From Rattus norvegicus (Eukaryota > Chordata > Mammalia > Rodentia > Muridae): 64,000 nucleotides of DNA. Below, piece after piece: positions 57,955 to 64,000 of this stretch. Each line of letters starts with the position of its first letter. Position 1 is the stretch's first letter. Both the position numbers and the translations under genes were made by a program. The notes under the pieces are model-generated. The model was not told where the DNA came from. It ran no database searches and worked only from the letters and a program-made list of their open reading frames with translations. Location of the stretch: positions 72,256,924 to 72,320,923 of the forward strand of contig NC_086024.1 of assembly GCF_036323735.1 (NCBI RefSeq). Direction: 5' to 3'.

Positions 57955-58060
57955 GCATTTGGGGCCTACATGTTAAGAATTGAAAGTTCATCTTCGTGGA
58001 TTTTTGTCTTTGATAAGCATGTAGTGTCCTTCCAAGCTCTTCTGATTAGTTTTATCTGGT
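57955..58060 (-). pseudogene. L1 ORF2 endonuclease fragment, antisense
   Basis: 'gaaagttcatcttcgtggat' and 'catgtagtgtccttcc' match the antisense of the endonuclease segment at 39630-39690. Confidence 0.75.
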
Positions 58061-58730
58061 GAAAAGGAGTTACCCCCAGAAGGTCTGCTACAGAACTTGG
58101 AATGAGATTGGAATATTAGATCTGGAGGAAGAAAATGATGGGGGAGTTTCTGCAGACAGCCTAATTGCTTCCATGCAAGAGTGACCTTTGGCTTATCAGG
58201 GAGCACCTGGTGCACTTGGGCCTGGGAAAATAATTGAGTGGAGGGAGAGAGGTTTATAATGGAAGATCTGTGGGATCCACCCAAGATGGGGATGGAGGAG
58301 ACTGTACCAGCTCTTCTGCAGTAGAGCTGGGGATGAAGCTGGGACATTGAATCTGGAGGAACAGAAGGAGAGGTGAAGACCTGTAGTCAGCCTATCTGAC
58401 TTCCTGGAAGAAGTGGCCTGTGGGTTATGAGAAAGTGCCTCCTGGATTTAGGACCTGAGGAAAATCACCAAGTGGACAGAGGAAGGCTAGAAGGGGATGA
58501 TCTGTGGGATCCACTAGAGAGAGTGGAAGAACTGTCATCGCCAGTGTTCTGCAGAACTCGGAATGGTACTGGAGAATTGAGTATGAAGAAACAGGAGAGG
58601 CAAAGATCTGCTATCAGCTGACCTGCTTCATTGGAAGAAGCAGCCTGTGGGTTAGCAAGGATTGCCTGCTGAAGTTGGGGGCCTAGCAAAAGCAAGAACA
58701 GGGATAGGGAGGTAGGGAGAGGAAGGTCTA
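58061..58730. repeat. Tandem repeat, ~235-base units, about three copies
   Basis: Units share 'gatctgtgggatccac' (58265, 58499), a 'ctgcagtag/ctgcagaac' box, a 'ctggaggaacag'-like box and 'ggcctgtgggttat/gcctgtgggttag' (about 58409, about 58649). The first copy (58061-58260) is more diverged. I cannot name the family. Confidence 0.75.
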
Positions 58731-60720
58731 TGAGATCCATAGGTTTGTGGGCACAGGAAGGCTAATGCAGTTCTCTTGATGCAGTATTAGGAAAGTTATT
58801 GTCTTGGCTCTTGATGACTATGTTTCTGCACTTGTGTCTAAGGATCAGGAATTGCTCTAATTTTGATGCTAGGTGTTCATATCTATTCTTGTTTTGTTGT
58901 TTGAGTGTTCTTTTCCATTCCTTGGTTTCTCTTGCCTTCTCTGGAACCTAGGAAAGCATGGGCCATGATTTGTTTTTTAATGCTTCTATAGGTCAGTGCA
59001 TGGCAGAGAGGAAGAGAATAAATGGGCTAGAAAAAAAGAGACTTAAAGAGGTTTTAGAAAATAACTAAGAGTATCCTGTTTATATAGAGAGGATGGTCCT
59101 CATGGAGTTGGAACTATGGTGGGAAGAGTGGATCTTGCAAGTAGTTTCCAGTAAGGCAGAGAATTATCTGGAGAGACATGGGTGAAAGGATTAGGGAATA
59201 CTAGGTCTGGGCCAAAGGTTTGGAGTCTCCAGTAAATAGAGTTAAAATGGGAGAAGGGACTGTTGTAATCTGATTGTTACCAGACAAGTTACGATTGGAA
59301 AGATCATAAGAGAGGACAGGAAAGACAGTGCCTACCAGAGGTCCTGCCAAATATGGCCACTGGAGGTTCCAAGTATAAAGTGTTTCTCAGAATCAGGGAA
59401 TGGTAAAAAAAATGGGGATGGGATAGATTGAGGAGTATAATAGGAGGGTCCACAGGATAAAAAGGAATTTTAGGTAAACATCAAGGTTTTATTGAATCTC
59501 CAGGGAAGGTGGGAGGGCAGGCCCATAGAGGCAGGCTGCTAAGAGAGTGGGGATGATACAGGAGAGATTGCAATGGAGAAGAGAAACAACGGTGAAAATA
59601 GCCGTTCATGCTAGATGAGGTCACTCAGGGCTCCAGATAAAGATTATTGGGTCCTTTGCAAGGTTCGTCAGAGTCTCCAAGGATTGAAGGTAGAGTGGGA
59701 AGAGAGGACCCTGCAAGTGGTCTGCCACAGGACTGTGGATGAGACTCACAGTTTTATTTTCTAAAGGATTTAAAATAATGAAATAGAAATTATATATTTC
59801 ATGGCCTATTATATATACATTTTCCTTTTATTTTTATCTCTTCCCAAGAATATGAGCTGCTACCTCATGTCATTTCCGTTTAGCCTAAAGAACCCAATTA
59901 ACTCTGTATAAAGCAAATCTAACTCCTTTTTTAACTCTGTCTGAAGCAAAACCAATTCCTTTTTAGTTTCTTTACCTAGGAAAGTTATTCTCACCCCCAC
60001 TCCCGCCTTTGTTTTAAATTTTGATTTTAATCTCATTTAATTTTGTCCAGTTCACTTGTCCTGAGCTTACTCTAGCCAAGATATTGACTTCAGGCCAGCT
60101 GAACTGTTGATCTTCCCAGATGGGCAGCCATTTGGAGCACTGCTCTTAGTGACTACTCTGCTGAGCATGGGGTTTTACAATTTTATTCCTAATGAAGGCA
60201 GACATTTCTACTGATGAAACTTTTCATTTTCCAGTAAAAATGCTGCGTGGAAAGAGAATGGACTAAAACGAGAATAACACTAACTCTCAGTTCTTCCCCA
60301 AAGTTCAGCAACTTCCATTATCTCCCACTTTTCACTCTATTATACGATTTCCCTTGAATCCAGGATTTAAAAATGATGGTCATGAGCATAGGTCTGCTGT
60401 TTTATTTAACTGTGAGACTACTTGCTGGCCTTCTGATGCTCTCTTAGAAATTTTGCCTCAGGTATATATTTTAGTTTTAGTGTCAAGATTAAGGACACTT
60501 TTTTTTAACACATTGCCATAATTATGGTTTTATTTCACTTAACTGAGTGCTTGAGATGAAATTAATTCCAATTTCATTACCTACACAAATGAGGATAATG
60601 TTGAGATAAAAATAAGTTTTAATTAGAGAAAAACTGAACTGCAAACTTATGTTCAAGGCAAGCTGCAATTATTTGAACACTGGATTTAAGAGGTAACAAA
60701 GACATACAAGCAAAAGAAAA
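58730..60720. other. Unassigned region, possibly more diverged repeats
   Basis: 'gtgggaagag' followed by a similar 15-base stretch occurs at 59119 and 59694. The second is followed by 'tctgccacaggactgtggat', resembling the first tandem unit ('tctgctacagaacttggaat'). The array may therefore extend in decayed form to about 59750. No gene recognised. Confidence 0.4.
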
Positions 60721-60726
60721 TATGGA

Positions 60727-61598
60727 TGTTAAGCTCTAGGTAAAATAATAAGGCCTAAGAGGAATGTTAAGGCCTAGGTAAAATGTTAAGGCTTAGGTAC
60801 AATGCTATGGCCTACGTAACAGTTGCTTGGTTAACCTGAAATTATAAGGAAACTTTATCATATGTTTCTGCTATTACTAGTAAACTTTCTAATGCCAAGA
60901 TTGATTACAAATTCTATTATGTTCTGGACCCTTGGAAATCAATCACAAATCAGTCAATGAAACAGTTTTGTAGAGTTCCCCCAGTAAATTGGGAACCTAC
61001 CACCTAACTGCACTTTGTGCACCTGTGAATAAGCTTGTAGAGTATAACCTGTCCCAGGAATAGACCCCAACAAAAGAGAAACACTTGTACCAATAAAAGA
61101 AACTATTTGGAATAAGACTTTCATTTTGAGTAGTGGTCCAGTGAAGTTTAAGTTCCCAGGACCTCCCTGGAAACTGATGTCCTACTTGGCAGAAAGAGAC
61201 ATGTACATAGGTAACTGACATCCTGGTTAGCAAGTTAAATCATGAATATTAGATAATTCCCATCCTGGTAAAATTAAAACATGAATATTAGATAAGGCAA
61301 GTCCCCTGCCACAGTTTAATACCCCAAATAATGAGAGCAGGATAAATGTACAAAGACATGTTCCTAAGGAAATCCCCTATCCCTAAATACCGATTGGTTG
61401 AATAACTTGGCACAGATATTTGTGAATTTGGGCTCAAAAACCCTGTAGGATCTTAACTCAAGATCAAGGTTCAGTTCTGGAATCTGTACCATGGCATGCC
61501 CTGGCCGACCAGTCCTGGGGCATATGCTCAATAAAGTCTCCCTGTCTGACTAAGATCAGTATTTGTGTGGTTTGTGAGGCAGTTCCTGGACCCCAACA
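60727..61598 (+). mobile_element. Solo LTR of an ERV1-like endogenous retrovirus
   Basis: Starts TGTTAAG and ends CCCCAACA, with the 5-base TSD atgga at 60722-60726 and 61599-61603. AATAAA lies at 61530-61535, about 65 bases before the end, giving a clear R-U5. The U3 start has a ~20-base tandem repeat ('tgttaaggcctaggtaaaa', 60727-60815). A ~45-base direct repeat ('atcatgaatattagataa' / 'aacatgaatattagataa', 61240-61292) looks like an enhancer duplication. No internal sequence, so a solo LTR left by recombination. Confidence 0.85.
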
Positions 61599-61603
61599 AT
61601 GGA

Positions 61604-62445
61604 CCTAAGACATCTTGTTTTACTCTTATGTTCTTGTTATGTATTAAACACAGATAAATGATAAAAAGAAAGAGAAGGAAGGGCAAGTACATGAAAAAGT
61701 ATGTATGCTGTCTGTACATGTAAGATACATTATAGTCCTGTATATTTGTAATTTGCAATTATTTAGGTATAGCTAAATTTACTTAGGTATAGCTTGAAAT
61801 AATTACATATTATTGAATTAATTTGAGTGAATATATATTTATAGAAATGACCTTATTTATGAAATAGTTATCATATATAGTATTACTTGATACTATAAAA
61901 TGATTAAGATTGCTTTCTTAAATATTGTGTGACACTTTTCCTCACCATCAGAGTCCAACCTGCCGAACCAATGAGTTTTATCAGAATTACTTATAGGAAC
62001 ATAGGTCATTATTACTTACAGTATCTGAAAGGACTCAATGGGCTGCATCACCAAGTTCATGCATAACAATTATGAAGTTAAGAAACTTAGAGTGCCCTGC
62101 ACAGCCTCCAGACATTTTAACAAAGAGAAAACCTGCTTTTCAGGTAATTTAGTTGGTCTGAGGATGATCCAGATCATCCATCTTCTGGTTTCTAATCTTG
62201 TAGGCAACTCACCTGGACTGTCTTTTTTATGCAGCTGAGCTTGACTGGGAGCATCTACCTAAAATACTTATGACTTATATAATTTCAAGAAAGGAGGAAA
62301 ATAATAAATTTGATCAGTTTCAGGAACATCTTAAAGCCATTAAATTGTTAAGTTCCTGAGTTTAAAAAATTTCACTTTAAGACTGAAAGCTTCATCGCTT
62401 CTGGGGACTTCCAGATTTTCACCTCCCTATAAATGACATGTCTTG
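61604..62445. other. No feature recognised
   Basis: AT-rich DNA between the solo LTR and the L1; no repeat or gene recognised. Confidence 0.4.
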
Positions 62446-63391
62446 GCACTGAAGCTCCCGGAAGGGGCGGCACAGGTCTTCCTGGTTGCTGCCTCCGCAG
62501 AGAGCCCGTAGGCAGCACCCCGAGAGCAAACTTGAGCCTCGGGACCACAGGTAAGACCAACTTGTCTGCTGCAAGAGAGCTGCCTGGTGAGATCGGGACA
62601 CACAGAGGCAGAGTTCATCTAGGACCGGGCACATCCTGTGTTTGCCGGAGGTCCCACGCCCGCGGATCCCAGCCGGCAGCAGGTCTCTGCTCCCCGACCC
62701 CTTGGGAAAGAGGCCTCACCGCCAGGTCAGGTGGGCACTCCTGAGGCTGCAGAGCGGAAGACACAACCAACACTGCCCACCCCTGCCCACATCCCTGGCC
62801 CAAGAGGAAACTGTATAAGACCTCTGGGCTCCCGTGGGGGAGGGCCCAGGAGCGGCAGGACACCTGCCTGAGACACCGCCGGAACCTGAAGGAAACAGAC
62901 CGGATAAACAGTTCTCTGCACCCAAATCCCCTGGGAGGGAGAGCTAAACCTTCAGAGAGGCAGACAAGCCTGGGAAACCAGAAAAGACTGCTCTCTGCAC
63001 ACACATCTCGAACACCAGAGGAAAAAGCCAAAGACCATCTGGAACCCTGGTGCACTGAAGCTACCGAAAGGGGCGGCACAGGTCTTCCTGGTTGCTACCA
63101 CTGCAGAGAGCCCGTGGGAGCACGCACGAGCGAACTTGAGCCTCCGGACCACAGGTAAGACCAACTTTTCTGCTGCAAGAAAGCTGCCTGGTGAACTCAA
63201 GACGCAGGCCCACAGGAACAGCTGAAGACCTGTAGAGAGGAAAAACTACACGCCCGAAAGTAGAACACTCTGTCCCCATAACTGACTGAAAGAGAGGAAA
63301 ACAGGTCTACAGCACTCCTGACACACAGGCTTATAGGACAGTCTAGCCACTGTCAGAAATAGCAGAACAAAGTAACACTAGAGATAATCTG
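62446..63391 (+). promoter_or_regulatory. L1 5'UTR (promoter), about 1.5 monomers
   Basis: CpG-rich; the same monomer unit as at 7618 and 26288. It starts in the middle of a monomer ('gcactgaagctcccggaagg'). Confidence 0.85.
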
Positions 63392-64000
63392 ATGGCAAGA
63401 GGCAAGCGCAGGAACCCAAGCAACAGAAACCAAGACTACATGGCATCATCAGAGCCCAATTCTCCCACCAAAACAAACATGGAATATCCAAACACACAAG
63501 AAAAGCAAGATCTAGTTTCAAAATCATATTTTATCATGATGCTGGAGGACTTCAAGAAAGACGTGAAGAACTCCCTTAGGGAAACACAGGAAAACATTAA
63601 TAAACAAGTAGAAGCCTACAGAGAGGAATCACAAAAATCCCTGAAAGAATTCCAGGAAAACACAATCAAACAGTTGAAGGAATTAAAAATGGAAATAGAA
63701 GCAATCAAGAAAGAACACATGGAAACAACCCTGGATATAGAAAACCAAAAGAAGAGACAAGGAGCTGTAGATACAAGCTTCACCAACAGAATACAAGAGA
63801 TGGAAGAGAGAATCTCAGGAGCAGAAGATTCCATAGAAATCATTGACTCAACTGTCAAAGATAATGTAAAGCGGAAAAAGCTACTGGTCCAAAACATGCA
63901 GGAAATCCAGGACTCAATGAGAAGATCAAACCTAAGGATAATAGGTATAGAAGAGAGTGAAGACTCCCAGCTCAAAGGACCATTAAATATCTTCAACAAA
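63392..64000 (+). CDS. L1 ORF1 (RNA-binding chaperone), intact so far, partial at the window edge
   Basis: ATG at 63392 in the context 'ctgatggca', beginning Met-Ala-Arg-Gly-Lys-Arg. 203 codons are open without a stop to the window end. The coiled-coil part has only one 22-residue unit (Gln-Glu-Asn-Ile-Asn-Lys-Gln-Val-Glu-Ala...) before the Glu-Asn-Thr-Ile-Lys-Gln-Leu segment. The protein goes on into the RNA-recognition domain (Met-Arg-Arg-Ser-Asn-Leu-Arg-Ile-Ile-Gly). By family knowledge ORF1p trimers bind L1 RNA in cytoplasmic RNPs. Whether ORF2 is intact lies outside the window. Confidence 0.92.
   Translation, partial: MARGKRRNPSNRNQDYMASSEPNSPTKTNMEYPNTQEKQDLVSKSYFIMMLEDFKKDVKNSLRETQENINKQVEAYREESQKSLKEFQENTIKQLKELKMEIEAIKKEHMETTLDIENQKKRQGAVDTSFTNRIQEMEERISGAEDSIEIIDSTVKDNVKRKKLLVQNMQEIQDSMRRSNLRIIGIEESEDSQLKGPLNIFNK

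Larger units (their letters stand above)
62446..64000 (+). mobile_element. L1: Young L1, 5' end, runs off the window
   Basis: 5'UTR (62446-63391) with two monomer starts about 610 bases apart (about 62476 and about 63083), then an uninterrupted ORF1 to the last base. It is the only L1 in the window with no damage visible, but less than a quarter of the element is seen. Confidence 0.92.

Noticed and set aside
1..64000. CRISPR arrays, operons, tRNA or rRNA genes.
   Set aside because: Nothing of this kind is visible; the sequence is mammalian. The only tRNA-like sequences are the SINE heads.

Overview
The window is rodent, almost certainly rat (Rattus), nuclear DNA that is very rich in LINE-1 (L1). 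Three things support this: young rat-type L1 elements with ~0.6 kb GC-rich 5'UTR monomers and a characteristic 3' end; an ID (BC1-type) SINE with the rat-style A-rich tail and a B2 SINE; and Lx-type ancient L1 3'UTRs. No functional host gene was recognised. The longest open frames are L1 ORF1/ORF2 or their antisense shadows. The only host-gene-derived sequence I recognise is a processed pseudogene of Kat2b (PCAF).

Layout. 1-4800: old L1 pieces, interrupted by a young L1 with a twin-priming 5' inversion (1615-3064). 4800-7600: apparently unique AT-rich DNA. 7618-14412: full-length but dead + strand L1 carrying a 3' transduction. 14430-22435: old L1 fragments, microsatellite, short young L1 tails and Lx 3'UTRs. 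22436-31530: a URR1-like DNA repeat split by an 8.66-kb insertion (22648-31309). That insertion looks like a retrovirus-like RNA (R-U5...U3-R) copied in by L1 machinery, and it was later invaded by an L1, by a second L1 inside the first, and by an ID SINE. 31560-43520: an old antisense L1 broken by the Kat2b pseudogene, a B2 SINE and a near-full-length minus-strand L1 (35431-42695), which itself holds an L1 fragment (41120-41837). 44220-49470: another old L1 with two later insertions. 51350-57010: old L1, a 4.4-kb young L1 and an antisense Lx 3'UTR. 57015-61600: an antisense LTR related to the 22648 element, a ~235-bp tandem repeat and an ERV1-type solo LTR with a perfect 5-bp target duplication. 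62446-64000: the 5' end of an L1 whose ORF1 is still open at the window edge.

How the parts relate. Nearly everything here was placed by L1 reverse transcriptase/endonuclease acting on L1 RNA, SINE RNA, Kat2b mRNA and apparently an endogenous retroviral RNA. Target-site duplications (TSDs) I could read directly give the order of insertion. The most interesting signals are the retroposed ERV RNA, the L1 3' transduction that ends at the same ERV polyadenylation point, a Kat2b pseudogene lacking its acetyltransferase domain, and an ATG-initiated antisense reading frame shared by all four L1 5'UTRs.
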